Assembly: GCA_965660145.1 (NCBI GenBank)
Contig: CBFHYX010000002.1
Span: forward strand, 346,124 to 410,123
Length of the DNA: 64,000 nt
Origin: JABURQ01 sp029243145
GTDB lineage: Bacteria; Planctomycetota; Planctomycetia; Planctomycetales; Planctomycetaceae
Direction of reading: 5' to 3'
The translations under genes and the position numbers were made by a program. Under the pieces are notes generated by a model. It did no database searches, had not been told where the DNA came from, and saw only the letters and a list, made by a program, of their open reading frames with translations. Position 1 is the first letter of the stretch. Every line of letters starts with the position of its first letter. This document shows positions 53,214 through 62,632 of the stretch, piece by piece.

Positions 53214-55973
53214 ATGAAGCGGCGGCTTACGATTTCTGGAGTTGTTGTCTCGACGGTCATATTGCTGGCGATGAATGTTCACCCCCTACGTGTTAACGCT
53301 GAGGAGTCAGGGATGACTAAAGTGACGACCATTGAAGGAATCAGCGAGTACCGACTCGAAAACGGCATGAAAGTGCTGCTGTTTCCTGACCCTTCCAGTT
53401 CCAAAGTCACCGTCAATTTGACACTCTTTGTCGGTAGTCGGCACGAAGGATATGGCGAAGCTGGAATGGCTCACCTGCTCGAACACATGCTCTTCAAGGG
53501 AACTCCCGACCATCCCAACATTCCCAAAGTTTTGACCGAGCGGGGAGCCAATTTTAACGGCACCACTTGGCTTGATCGCACCAATTATTACGAAACACTT
53601 CCCGCGAGCGACGAAAATCTCGAATTCGCAATTCGAATGGAAGCCGACCGCATGATCAACAGCTACGTCAAAGGGGAAGATCTTGTCTCCGAGATGACAG
53701 TCGTTCGTAACGAATTTGAACGCGGTGAAAACAACCCCTATTCGATTCTGTTTCAACGCATGATGTCGTCCGCGTTTCAGTGGCACAACTACGGACAGTC
53801 AACCATCGGCAACCGAGCCGATATCGAACGTGTGCCGATCGAAAATCTGAAAGCGTTCTACAAAAAGTATTATCAACCCGACAATGCAATGATTGTTGTT
53901 GCGGGAAAATTTGAAACGGACAACGCACTCTCGCTCATCGGGAAGCATTTTGGAGTCATCCCGGCCCCCGAACGAGAACTGCCACAAACCTACACCGAAG
54001 AGCCGGCTCAGGATGGCGAACGCATCGTCACCTTGAAGCGTGTCGGCGAAGTGTCTGTCGTCGGGTCCATCTATCACATCCCGAGTGGTGGACACCCCGA
54101 CTTTGCGGCCACCGATGTCATGGAAAGTATCATGACGGCTGAACCAGCCGGGCGACTGTATAAGGCACTCGTCGAGAAACAGTTAGCGGCAGGAGTTTAC
54201 GGCGGCGTCTTTGCGTTACACGATCCCGGAATCTTGCGATTGTTGGTCGAAGTGAACGAAGGAAACGAACCGGAAACCGTTCTGGATGCGATGTACACAG
54301 CCATCGAAGAACTCCGAGAAAACGGTGTGACCGAAGAAGAAGTCCAGCGCGCCAAACAATCATTGCTGAAACAGCGGGAACTTTCAGCCTCGAAAAGCAG
54401 TTCCATCGCTGTCGAACTTTCGGAGTGGGCCGCCCAAGGAGATTGGCGACTTTATTTCCTCTACCGCGACCGCGTCGAAGCAGTCACCGTTGAGGACGTG
54501 AACCGAGTCGCGAAACTTTATCTGGAAGAAAACAACCGCACCACGGGGATTTATATTCCAGTGGAAACACCAAACCGAATCAGTATTCCGGCGACTCCCG
54601 ACCTGGCCGAAATGATTGGTGATTACAAAGGGCGCGAAGATGTCGCCTTGGGAGAAGCCTTCGATGTCTCTCCGCAAAATATTGAAAAACGCACGACCCG
54701 TGTCAAATTAGCCTCCGGTATCGAAGCGGCTTTGCTCCCGAAGAAAACACGCGGAGCAGTCGTCAATCTGAAACTCGACCTGTATTACGGCAATGCAGAA
54801 TCGCTGCAAGGATACTCCAAAGAGACCGAGTATCTTCCCAAGATGATGTTGCGGGGAACCGAGTCTCTGTCACGTCAGGAACTTAAAGACCAACTCGATC
54901 AACAGTTGGCGAGTTTGTCGGCATCGGCCAGTGCCGGTAAAGCAACTTTCAGCATCGAATGTAAACAAACAAATCTGCCCAAAGTGCTCGACATTCTGGA
55001 AGAAGTTTTGCGTAAACCGACTTTCCCAAAAGCAGAACTCGACATCCTGAAAAATGCCGAAATCGTAACACTCGAACAAAATTCGACTGATCCCACCAAA
55101 ATTGCCCAGAAAAAAATTGGGCAAATCACTTCACCATTTCCAATGGGTGATCCTCGCTATGTTCCCAGCTTCGACGAAGAAGTGAACATGGTGAAAGCCG
55201 TGACCACCGAACGTCTCAACAAACTCTACGAGGAACAGTTGAACGGAATGTACGGAGTTCTTTCCATTGTGGGCGATTTTGATCCCGATTTGATCGTCCT
55301 ACGTATCGAATCAATCGTCTCGGAGTGGAAAACCGATGTCGCTTACACAGAAATCATGAAACCGGGCGATCTCGACATCAAAGGTCGCATCGAAGTCGTC
55401 GAAACACCCGACAAAGCGAATGCCACTTATTTTGGCGCAACGACTTTGCCGATCAGTGATTCACACCCCGATTATCCGGCACTCGTCATCGGAAACTTCA
55501 TCCTGGGTGGTGGTTCCCTGTCATCGCGACTCGGAGATCGAGTGCGTCAAAAAGATGGTCTCTCGTACGGCGTCGGCTCGGGCTTCAACGCTCAAGCCAC
55601 CAATGATCGGGCACTCTTTTACCTGTATGCGATCACGAACCCGGATAACATGGAGAAAGTGATTGCTGCAATTGCAGAAGAAGTCGAACGCATTCGCAAG
55701 GACGGCATCACCAAAGAAGAATTGGCAGCCGCCCAGCAAGGATATCTGCAAGAGCAGATTGTTTCGAGAAGCAGCGACAAGAATCTCACTACGATTCTTG
55801 CAAAAACAGAACACGTTGATCGAAGTATGGCGTATTACGACGACCTCGAAGAGAAGATTGATGCCGTGACTGCGGAAGAGGTTCGTCAAGCTCTCACCAA
55901 ATATATCAACTTCGACTCGATCTACATCGTGACTGCTGGTGATTTCAAGAAAGGTAAAAAAGCCGCCGAGTGA
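53214..55973 (+). CDS. Secreted M16 zinc peptidase, two-domain
   Basis: AAGGAG 6 nt before the ATG at 53214 fixes the start; 8 upstream in-frame codons are discounted. The 919-residue protein has a signal peptide (RRLTISGVVVSTVILLAMNV). An M16 catalytic domain follows with the inverted zinc motif HLLEH (H87, E90, H91) and the downstream Glu in VVRNEFERGENNP. A second, structurally similar half begins near residue 470; its zinc motif is absent, as normal for the inactive partner. YGEAGMAHLLEHMLFKGTP is typical. It would degrade peptides outside the cytoplasm. It precedes tsaB by 19 nt and may share its transcript. Confidence 0.93.
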   Translation: MKRRLTISGVVVSTVILLAMNVHPLRVNAEESGMTKVTTIEGISEYRLENGMKVLLFPDPSSSKVTVNLTLFVGSRHEGYGEAGMAHLLEHMLFKGTPDHPNIPKVLTERGANFNGTTWLDRTNYYETLPASDENLEFAIRMEADRMINSYVKGEDLVSEMTVVRNEFERGENNPYSILFQRMMSSAFQWHNYGQSTIGNRADIERVPIENLKAFYKKYYQPDNAMIVVAGKFETDNALSLIGKHFGVIPAPERELPQTYTEEPAQDGERIVTLKRVGEVSVVGSIYHIPSGGHPDFAATDVMESIMTAEPAGRLYKALVEKQLAAGVYGGVFALHDPGILRLLVEVNEGNEPETVLDAMYTAIEELRENGVTEEEVQRAKQSLLKQRELSASKSSSIAVELSEWAAQGDWRLYFLYRDRVEAVTVEDVNRVAKLYLEENNRTTGIYIPVETPNRISIPATPDLAEMIGDYKGREDVALGEAFDVSPQNIEKRTTRVKLASGIEAALLPKKTRGAVVNLKLDLYYGNAESLQGYSKETEYLPKMMLRGTESLSRQELKDQLDQQLASLSASASAGKATFSIECKQTNLPKVLDILEEVLRKPTFPKAELDILKNAEIVTLEQNSTDPTKIAQKKIGQITSPFPMGDPRYVPSFDEEVNMVKAVTTERLNKLYEEQLNGMYGVLSIVGDFDPDLIVLRIESIVSEWKTDVAYTEIMKPGDLDIKGRIEVVETPDKANATYFGATTLPISDSHPDYPALVIGNFILGGGSLSSRLGDRVRQKDGLSYGVGSGFNAQATNDRALFYLYAITNPDNMEKVIAAIAEEVERIRKDGITKEELAAAQQGYLQEQIVSRSSDKNLTTILAKTEHVDRSMAYYDDLEEKIDAVTAEEVRQALTKYINFDSIYIVTAGDFKKGKKAAE

Positions 55974-55992
55974 GACACTCGGTGAACTCCTC

Positions 55993-56682
55993 ATGTGGTC
56001 TCTCGGTCTCGAAACATCAACACGTCGTGGCAGTGTCGCGATTTGGAATGGGCAAGGCGCTCCTCTCGAACGTTCGTTAGGTGCGCAATCCCAAAAACAT
56101 GCCACCACAATTTTTCAAGTTCTGGATGAGCTCCTGAAAGAACACAGCCTCAAGCCTGCCGATATTGGTCGCATCGCGGTCAGTATCGGTCCCGGCAGTT
56201 TCACCGGTTTGCGGATCGGCGTCGTGGCCGCTAAGACGCTGGCTTACTCTTTGGGTTGCGAAGTGAAAGGCATCGACACTTTTTTGGCCGTTGCTCATCA
56301 ATCTCCGACGACAATTGATGCTGTCACGGTTATCGGCGATGCTCAAAGAGGCGATCTTTTCGTGGGTGATTTTGAACGAAATGATGCAGCAGAATGGACG
56401 CCAATCGGAAATATCCGCATCGAATCGGCCCAATTGTTCGAGAATTCCCTGACAGGCAACGAATTTCTGAGTGGTCCCGGATTGACGCGGTATTCGTCGC
56501 AACTCCAGAACAGAGAACGCCTTCTGGAAGATTTGAAACATCATCCCTCCGCCGCGGCAATCTGCGAACTTTCCGTCCGAGAAGACATCCCCCTGGCCGA
56601 CTATTGGTCGCTGGAACCCCTATATCTACGAAAGAGTTCCGCCGAAGAGAAGTGGGACCAAAAGCAATCCAAATCGGTTTAA
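55993..56682 (+). CDS. tsaB: tRNA threonylcarbamoyladenosine biosynthesis protein TsaB
   Basis: The ATG at 55993 gives 229 residues, the usual TsaB length; 18 codons upstream overlap the M16 gene and are discounted. The ASKHA-fold signatures LGLETSTRRGSVAIW and VSIGPGSFTGLRIGVVAAKT are complete. The C-terminal half (SLEPLYLRKSSAE) matches the end of TsaB. With TsaD and TsaE it makes t6A37 of ANN-reading tRNAs; those partners are not in the window. Its location directly after an M16 peptidase gene is probably incidental, though the 19-nt gap suggests cotranscription. Confidence 0.93.
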   Translation: MWSLGLETSTRRGSVAIWNGQGAPLERSLGAQSQKHATTIFQVLDELLKEHSLKPADIGRIAVSIGPGSFTGLRIGVVAAKTLAYSLGCEVKGIDTFLAVAHQSPTTIDAVTVIGDAQRGDLFVGDFERNDAAEWTPIGNIRIESAQLFENSLTGNEFLSGPGLTRYSSQLQNRERLLEDLKHHPSAAAICELSVREDIPLADYWSLEPLYLRKSSAEEKWDQKQSKSV

Positions 56683-56830
56683 CATCGGCCAGCATGGCGA
56701 GTTTTCTAAAAATGTACTAAGATATCTCATCAACCCGGATTTCCCCGGTCGATAACAGATGAGAGATGCTGCACGGTAGGAAGCTGGCACGCTTAGACAA
56801 ATCGAGAATGGACTCTCAGCGAGAATAACC

Positions 56831-57154
56831 ATGGCGCTGTACGAAATTGAGACGACCGCTCACATCATGATTGGTTGGGCAGACGACGATGAGCAAGCAA
56901 AATCGCTTGCCAACGAATCCTATCCTGAAGAGGAAGTGGTTCGTGTCTCGCGCCGACCGCGCGATGTCTGGGTCATCTCGAAACGAATGCTCGGCATCGA
57001 CCAACCGATGAGCCCCAACGAAGTCGCTCGCGAATGTCTCGACCGCGCCAAAGGAGACAAAGTCTCCGCGATCAGGCTCTACATGCGAGACACCGGATCT
57101 GATCAAACCGAAGCGCAACGCGCCATCGAAACCAACATCAGCCTCGGCTGGTGA
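56831..57154 (+). CDS. Small conserved-looking protein of unknown function
   Basis: I do not recognise this 107-residue protein. It is acidic and soluble with no signal peptide. An N-terminal stretch of about 50 residues (MIGWADDDEQAKSLANESY) is followed by a helical part (VAREC and LDRAKGDKVSAIRLYMRDT). A Trp-ending C-terminus (SLGW) is notable. It may be a planctomycete-specific cytoplasmic protein. It ends 3 nt before the end of the convergent hydrolase gene. It is at a normal distance from tsaB (148 nt) and has no strong ribosome-binding site. Reality is supported by codon pattern and a clean frame, not by a family match. Confidence 0.7.
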   Translation: MALYEIETTAHIMIGWADDDEQAKSLANESYPEEEVVRVSRRPRDVWVISKRMLGIDQPMSPNEVARECLDRAKGDKVSAIRLYMRDTGSDQTEAQRAIETNISLGW

Positions 57155-57157
57155 GTT

Positions 57158-59317
57158 TCACTCCGCTTTCAGAATGAGATCAACAATCTGTTTGCGGCTG
57201 AGGTTCTTACTCTCGATCCGCAACTTTCCATTCTGTCCCGGTGTTCCCAGCTTCAGTAATTGAGCCGTCTGCGACTTCTCCGCCACGCCACCTACGACGA
57301 GTAAATTTTGAGGATTCGCGAGCATTCCAAATCCACCAATGTCGCCGTAACGAACGGCACCGGGGAGATAATTGGGATCAGATGTCTTCTCGATGTCGGC
57401 GAACGTGAAGCCATCTAGGTTCACAACGAGTCGGTCAAAATTAATATTGGCGTGATCCGTTGATGCAGCGAGCAAAGTCCAAATCCCGGCATCGCCAGTC
57501 CCCACAATAATGACCTCCCCTTCCTTGGGGGAAGTCGGCATGAATAAATTCAGATCGCGAACGCGTTCTACGAGAGTCGGTGCATTGTAACCATAAGTGT
57601 AACCGGAATATTTTTCATCGACTGGTCGAGAGTAGCCGATTTTGGAATCTTTCGATTCTCCTGTCAGAAACGCGTCGGTTGAGATCACCTGATACCCCGC
57701 GTCGAGCAATCTCTGCACGTCCTGGTTGATCCCACCATCTTCTTCAAACAAGTGAGATTTTCCCTGCTCGTCAAACCAGAAAACCGTCTTAGGGGCTTCT
57801 TTGGGTGACAAACTCAGAAACGGAATCGAGAATCTATAAGTTCTGGCGCTGAAAGTTCCTTTCACCAGCTCGATATCACCCTCAAGCATGATTTTCTGAG
57901 TTTCGGTCTTATACGTTGTCTCGCCCTGTCCCCGGTTCAGGAAACGCTGTTGATCGAACAGAGTAAACAGGATTTCCTTCATCTCAGATTGATACCCCGC
58001 GAAATTCTCTTGCGCCAATTGTTGCATCTCCGCACGATTTTTCTGCAACTCGCCAATCATCCACTTCTTTAATTCGGCAGCAGATTTGGAGTTTTCCGGC
58101 AACGGATGCTGTTCGTCAAACACCGAGAGTTCTTCTTGAGGAATCGGCCAAAAGTCGGTTTCCTCCAGCGAAGCCTCGGAAAGATGCAAATGCTCGGCCA
58201 TCCATTGGTACATGATTTCACGTGAGACGTAATTGTAGTTGTGACCAAACTCGGGATGCGCTTCGGCATAAACATTCATGGGCTGACCATAGAGGGAATA
58301 GACCTGCTTCAATTCAGGCAAGCCTTTGGACTCGATATCGATCGTCCAGTCGTTGGCACCGGTCATCGCCAGCGGTTTGGGTGCAAACAGTGCAGCGATG
58401 GCGACATTATTAATCCCAATTCGCAGATAGTCGGCGTTTTCGCAGACACAGCCCCCTTGCATGGCGGTCGAAACCATCACGGCAGGAAAAGCCACATCAA
58501 CGCGGTCATCCAGTGCTGCCAACATGAATGTTTGAGTCCCTCCACCACTCGCACCGGTCACGGCGATTCGATCCGAGTCCACCTGCTCCAACGATGTCAG
58601 AAAATCGAGTGCTCGAATCGAATTCCAAGTTTGTAATCCCATGGTGTTAATCAACCACGACCCGGCTTCCGCATCGGCGAAATCGGCACGATGATCGATC
58701 ACTTTACTGTCGGAATAACCCACCATGTCGTAATGAAAAACGATGCAGCCCATGCGAGCGAGATGCACCATGCGAGCTTGTATGTGATGTCGACCACCGG
58801 AAAGATACTTCTCCCCTCCTTCGTCAATCGCTTTCAATGCGGCCTCTTCGCCCATATCCGAAAATCGCGCATCGGTCCAATGGCCGTGGGGAGAGAGGAT
58901 GCCGGGCGCTTTGCCGTCCAGCTTGGTGGGACGATACAAATTCCCCGACACATAATGGCCGGGCATCGATTCAAAGTAGACACGTTGCACGATGTAATCG
59001 CCGCGATGAATCTCACCATGAACCACCGCGTTGAGCGGCGTTTTTGACCAGGCAGGGATCAAGCCGTTACTGACTTTGAGTTTGGTACGAATTTTCTCGG
59101 CAGTTTCGATCCAGTCGTTTTTATTGGTAGGTGGGATCCACGGGTGATAGGCATCTTTCAAATTGCGGAGTTTCCCCAACCGTGCGTCCGATGAAGATCG
59201 TCCTTCCTTAAAAACACGGGAAACAGACTCTGCCGTTTCCTGAGCGAAAGACGATGCAGAGGTTCCCATCAAGAGCGAAGCCAGAATGATGATCTGCGTA
59301 AAACGAAAACTGGTCAT
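57158..59317 (-). CDS. Secreted two-lobed alpha/beta hydrolase
   Basis: GGAG 9 nt upstream supports the ATG at 59317, and a signal peptide follows (TQIIILASLLMGTSASSFAQ). The 719-residue protein has an alpha/beta hydrolase lobe of about 400 residues with nucleophile elbow VTGASGGGTQTFMLAA. Its acid and histidine are probably in MTGANDWTIDI and HPEFGHNYN. It resembles acetyl-xylan-esterase and prolyl-oligopeptidase-like planctomycete proteins. A second, shorter lobe near 560-700 has the elbow-like phrase IVGTGDAGIWTLLAA without serine, so it is probably inactive. It would cut an ester or amide outside the cytoplasm. Its neighbour, pyrC, is divergent. Confidence 0.88.
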   Translation of the reverse strand: MTSFRFTQIIILASLLMGTSASSFAQETAESVSRVFKEGRSSSDARLGKLRNLKDAYHPWIPPTNKNDWIETAEKIRTKLKVSNGLIPAWSKTPLNAVVHGEIHRGDYIVQRVYFESMPGHYVSGNLYRPTKLDGKAPGILSPHGHWTDARFSDMGEEAALKAIDEGGEKYLSGGRHHIQARMVHLARMGCIVFHYDMVGYSDSKVIDHRADFADAEAGSWLINTMGLQTWNSIRALDFLTSLEQVDSDRIAVTGASGGGTQTFMLAALDDRVDVAFPAVMVSTAMQGGCVCENADYLRIGINNVAIAALFAPKPLAMTGANDWTIDIESKGLPELKQVYSLYGQPMNVYAEAHPEFGHNYNYVSREIMYQWMAEHLHLSEASLEETDFWPIPQEELSVFDEQHPLPENSKSAAELKKWMIGELQKNRAEMQQLAQENFAGYQSEMKEILFTLFDQQRFLNRGQGETTYKTETQKIMLEGDIELVKGTFSARTYRFSIPFLSLSPKEAPKTVFWFDEQGKSHLFEEDGGINQDVQRLLDAGYQVISTDAFLTGESKDSKIGYSRPVDEKYSGYTYGYNAPTLVERVRDLNLFMPTSPKEGEVIIVGTGDAGIWTLLAASTDHANINFDRLVVNLDGFTFADIEKTSDPNYLPGAVRYGDIGGFGMLANPQNLLVVGGVAEKSQTAQLLKLGTPGQNGKLRIESKNLSRKQIVDLILKAE

Positions 59318-59412
59318 AACGGAACACTCCGAAGTTGGGAAGGGTTTCTCAATCGAGACTCTCAGCGTATGCTGTTAAAAACCAAAACGCAAAAACGATC
59401 TCGGAGATTTCG

Positions 59413-60639
59413 ATGCTGATTGAAGGACAACTCGTCTCCCCGGAAGGAGTCACCAAAGGTCGGATCCGATTCGAAGAGGGCATCATCACTGCCGTGGGTG
59501 ATCTACCGGGCGAACCTGACACTGTTTACAGCGATGACTGTCTCATTTTTGCCGGAATGGGTGATATCCATATTCACGCCCGCGATGATGTCAGTGAAGA
59601 GCAAATCTATAAAGAAGATTTTCAAACCGTTTCAGCCGCCGCGATTCACGGAGGTATCGTACAGGTCGCCGATATGCCCAACAATCCGGCTGCCCCCATC
59701 GATGATGAATCGTATGCGGCGAAGGAAGAGCATCTGCGACAACGTGATGTCCCGATTCAAGTGACGCTTTACGCGGGAATCGGCCCCGGCACAAAGCCTC
59801 TCTCTCGCAAGGTTCCCTACAAAGCCTATATGGGCCCCAGTGTGGGGGATCTGTTTTTCAAATCACTGGCACAACTCGATGAAACACTTTCTGCGTATCG
59901 CGGTTGCCACGTCAGCTTCCACTGCGAAGATCCCGAACTTCTGGATGCTGCCGCCAGTGCGGCAACACATGAAGAACGCCGCCCGCCCGAATGCGAACTG
60001 TCGGCCACAAAGTTTGCTTTGCAGATGATTGAGAAGTACGAACTCATTGGGAAGTTGTGTCACTATTCAGTCGGCGAAGGAATCCCTCTCATACGAGAGG
60101 CTCGTGAAAAAGGGTTACCCGTTACCTGCGAAGTCACCCCTCATCATCTCTATTATGATGACAGTGATTTGACGGACGAAAATCGCGGCTGGATGCAAAT
60201 GAATCCTCCGTTAAGAAAGAACGCCGATAAGTTGGCAATGCTCGATGCTCTCCGTGAGGGGACGCTCGACTACATTGCCACCGATCATGCACCACACACT
60301 AAAGAAGAAAACGAACGAGGAATCTCCGGGCAACCGCACCTGGATACGTTTGCGGCGTTCACAACCTGGCTGATGGCCGAGCAAAATTTTAGTCCCGAAC
60401 GGATTGCCGAAGTCTGCTCTGCCAACCCCGGAGCATTTGTGAATCCCTTTACCGCTCCCAAAAAGTTTGGGCGACTCGAACCGGGTTACGTGGCGTCCGT
60501 TACAGTTTTGAATCTCTCGCGTTCCTGGACCGTCAAAGAGAAGGACTTGAAGACGAAATGTGGTTGGTCTCCGTTTGCAGGAGTTACCTTTCCGGGAAGT
60601 GTCGAGGCTGTCTATATTGAGGGGAAACGACAGGAATAA
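59413..60639 (+). CDS. pyrC: Dihydroorotase
   Basis: GGAG 6 nt before the ATG at 59413 decides the start; an upstream in-frame stretch is discounted. The 408-residue amidohydrolase has the metal motif DIHIHARDD (H53, H55, R57), the carbamylated lysine in VPYKAYMGPSVGD, His ligands in HVSFHCEDPE and TPHHLYYDD, and the catalytic Asp in YIATDHAPHTKEE. It closes carbamoyl aspartate to dihydroorotate in pyrimidine synthesis. No other pyr gene is nearby. Related amidohydrolases (allantoinase, hydantoinase) remain possible but DIHIHARDD favours dihydroorotase. Confidence 0.92.
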   Translation: MLIEGQLVSPEGVTKGRIRFEEGIITAVGDLPGEPDTVYSDDCLIFAGMGDIHIHARDDVSEEQIYKEDFQTVSAAAIHGGIVQVADMPNNPAAPIDDESYAAKEEHLRQRDVPIQVTLYAGIGPGTKPLSRKVPYKAYMGPSVGDLFFKSLAQLDETLSAYRGCHVSFHCEDPELLDAAASAATHEERRPPECELSATKFALQMIEKYELIGKLCHYSVGEGIPLIREAREKGLPVTCEVTPHHLYYDDSDLTDENRGWMQMNPPLRKNADKLAMLDALREGTLDYIATDHAPHTKEENERGISGQPHLDTFAAFTTWLMAEQNFSPERIAEVCSANPGAFVNPFTAPKKFGRLEPGYVASVTVLNLSRSWTVKEKDLKTKCGWSPFAGVTFPGSVEAVYIEGKRQE

Positions 60640-60735
60640 TCAGGAATTACACAATCTTGAGAGTTTTGAGATTGGATTTTTGGATCGACCCTCGAATAAT
60701 TCTCTGCCCGCATCGCATTTATCAGACCAGCGACT

Positions 60736-61404
60736 ATGACCACCCTGACCGTTGAAAACTATCTGAAAGCCATCTTGCAGCACGAGTTGCAGACCGGCGA
60801 AATATTGATGTCCACCGGAAAAATTGCCGAAGCGATGATCGTTTCGCCCGGCACCGTCACCAGCATGCTCAAAACGCTCAGCGAAAGTCAGTTAGCCGAG
60901 TATAAACCTTACGAGGGAGCGGCTCTCACTGAATCAGGCCGGAAGCTGGCCATGCGGATGTTGCGTCGTCACCGGCTCATCGAACTCTTCCTTGTCAAGA
61001 CTCTCGATCTCACTTGGGATCAAGTTCATGAGGAAGCCGAAGATATGGAACACTCGGTGAGCGATTTCCTGGTCGGAAAAATCGACGAATTTTTGGGACG
61101 GCCCCAGTTCGATCCTCACGGCGATCCCATTCCGACGGAAGATGGTCAATTGCGCGGAACCACTCGCGAGATTGTCAGCCTGTCCAGTTGTCAGCCCGGA
61201 CAACAATTCCGCTTGGCGCGCGTCACCGATCAACAGGGAGATTTCTTGCGATACCTGTCAGACTCAAATCTGAATATCGACACGACAGGTGTCGTCGAAA
61301 ATCGCAATCTCTCGGGAGGGATCATGACCATTTCCGTGAACGGCAATGCACTCTCGCTCGGCCTCTCGGCCGCAGAATCACTGCTCGTTGTTCTCATCGA
61401 TTAA
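60736..61404 (+). CDS. DtxR/MntR-family metal-dependent regulator with FeoA domain
   Basis: The 222-residue protein has an N-terminal winged helix (TGKIAEAMIVSPGTVTSML), a dimerisation/metal domain (RRHRLIELFLVKTLDLTWDQ and VHEEAEDMEHSVSDFLVGK) with the expected His and Glu ligands, and a C-terminal FeoA-like SH3 domain (GNALSLGLSAAESLLVV). It would respond to Fe or Mn and repress metal uptake genes. No transporter lies next to it; lpxA converges 7 nt away. The assignment to the family is secure, the metal is not. Confidence 0.92.
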   Translation: MTTLTVENYLKAILQHELQTGEILMSTGKIAEAMIVSPGTVTSMLKTLSESQLAEYKPYEGAALTESGRKLAMRMLRRHRLIELFLVKTLDLTWDQVHEEAEDMEHSVSDFLVGKIDEFLGRPQFDPHGDPIPTEDGQLRGTTREIVSLSSCQPGQQFRLARVTDQQGDFLRYLSDSNLNIDTTGVVENRNLSGGIMTISVNGNALSLGLSAAESLLVVLID

Positions 61405-61411
61405 ACTGCCA

Positions 61412-62203
61412 CTACGCAGCGCGACGTTTGCGAACAGTCCCTTTAACGATTCCTCGATTGGAACCTTCCAGAAAATCGACCAATGGTTGTAACACATCAG
61501 AACAGGGGTTTTGTGTCAGCATCGCGACGACCTGCCCCAACGGCAACGACTCACGATACATCAAGCGGTAGGCTTCTTTGATCTCGCCGCGTTCTTCCGA
61601 GTTAAACCCGGCACGTTTTAGTCCGACCACATTGATACTCACCACGTGACCATCGTGGTTCGTCATGGCATAAGGCGGCACATCTTGCACAACGGCTGCC
61701 ACACCACCCAGCATGGCCATCTTGCCGATGCGAACAAACTGATGCAGAGCAGTGTTCCCCGAGATCACGGCTCGCTCGCCAACTGTGACATGTCCACCTA
61801 GTAAACATCCACTGATCAGGATGCAATCGTCACCGACAACACAGTTGTGTCCCACATGTGCGTTTGACATCAAAAAGCATCGATCACCGATGAAAGTGGT
61901 TGTTCCTTCACCCGTACCTCGATGAATGGTGACCCCTTCGCGAAGAATACAATTATCGCCAACGACGACATACGATTCTTCACCCTCATAATGCATGTCT
62001 TGAGGCTCTCCCCCAATAACGGCATGTGGGTAGATTTCACAATTCTCGCCGATCGTGGTATAGCCGGTGATGACGGCAGTGGCCTTGATCGTGGTACCAG
62101 CACCGATTTTGACCGGGCCTTCAATCACGACATACGGACCAATGGTAACATTGTCGGCAATGGTGGCTTGTTCGTCGATAATGGCAGTGGGATGGATACT
62201 CAT
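61412..62203 (-). CDS. lpxA: Acyl-ACP--UDP-N-acetylglucosamine O-acyltransferase
   Basis: GAAGG 7 nt before the ATG at 62203 supports the start over a TTG one codon earlier. The 263-residue protein is a left-handed beta-helix of hexapeptide repeats (IGPYVVIEG, IGAGTTIKA, VGDDCILI). The catalytic histidine region NAHVGHNC (H116, H119) matches the AHIAHDC of known LpxA, and RGTGEGTTTFIG is also diagnostic. It starts lipid A synthesis, so the organism should have LPS. The usual partners lpxD, fabZ and lpxB are not adjacent, so lpxA stands alone here. Confidence 0.93.
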   Translation of the reverse strand: MSIHPTAIIDEQATIADNVTIGPYVVIEGPVKIGAGTTIKATAVITGYTTIGENCEIYPHAVIGGEPQDMHYEGEESYVVVGDNCILREGVTIHRGTGEGTTTFIGDRCFLMSNAHVGHNCVVGDDCILISGCLLGGHVTVGERAVISGNTALHQFVRIGKMAMLGGVAAVVQDVPPYAMTNHDGHVVSINVVGLKRAGFNSEERGEIKEAYRLMYRESLPLGQVVAMLTQNPCSDVLQPLVDFLEGSNRGIVKGTVRKRRAA

Positions 62204-62371
62204 CAAATGACCTTCCGTGGTACTTATTGATGTCAGGATTCGTTGTCAGGGGTTCTCTTGCGAGAAATTCAGCGCGACGGAATTGTCTGATTATCCCCCA
62301 AATCGGTCAATAGCAAGGTTTTGCACCGATTTTTGTTGTCGGATCTCGTTCTCGAACACTCAACACCCGTT

Positions 62372-62468
62372 TCAAGATGTCAAGATTCGGAGATTGGGGG
62401 ACACACCTCGACCGAATCTTGACCAAATCTTGGCCCGAATGTTGCCGAATCTTGATTCCGAATCTTCC
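62372..62468. repeat. Degenerate CCGAATCTTG motif array with inverted copies
   Basis: Direct copies or near copies start at 62412 (exact), 62423 (one change), 62435 (one change), 62445 (exact) and 62458 (last bases differ). An exact reverse complement, CAAGATTCGG, lies at 62381-62390, with a partial one at 62373-62379. Spacing of the direct copies is 10 to 13 nt, about one helical turn. It is upstream of lpxA. Confidence 0.75.
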
Positions 62469-62632
62469 ATACCCTTGAGCAAGTCGTTGGCTCGCTTCGG
62501 TTTGCGTTGATTGCCTCGTGTTGACGAGATGTCGTTTTTTGTCGGGACGCATTTTCCACGTCACGCGAGATCGCCTCCTTTCTCACGATGCAGCGGTCGT
62601 CATTGTTGAACAATCTATGACATTTGAACCGA

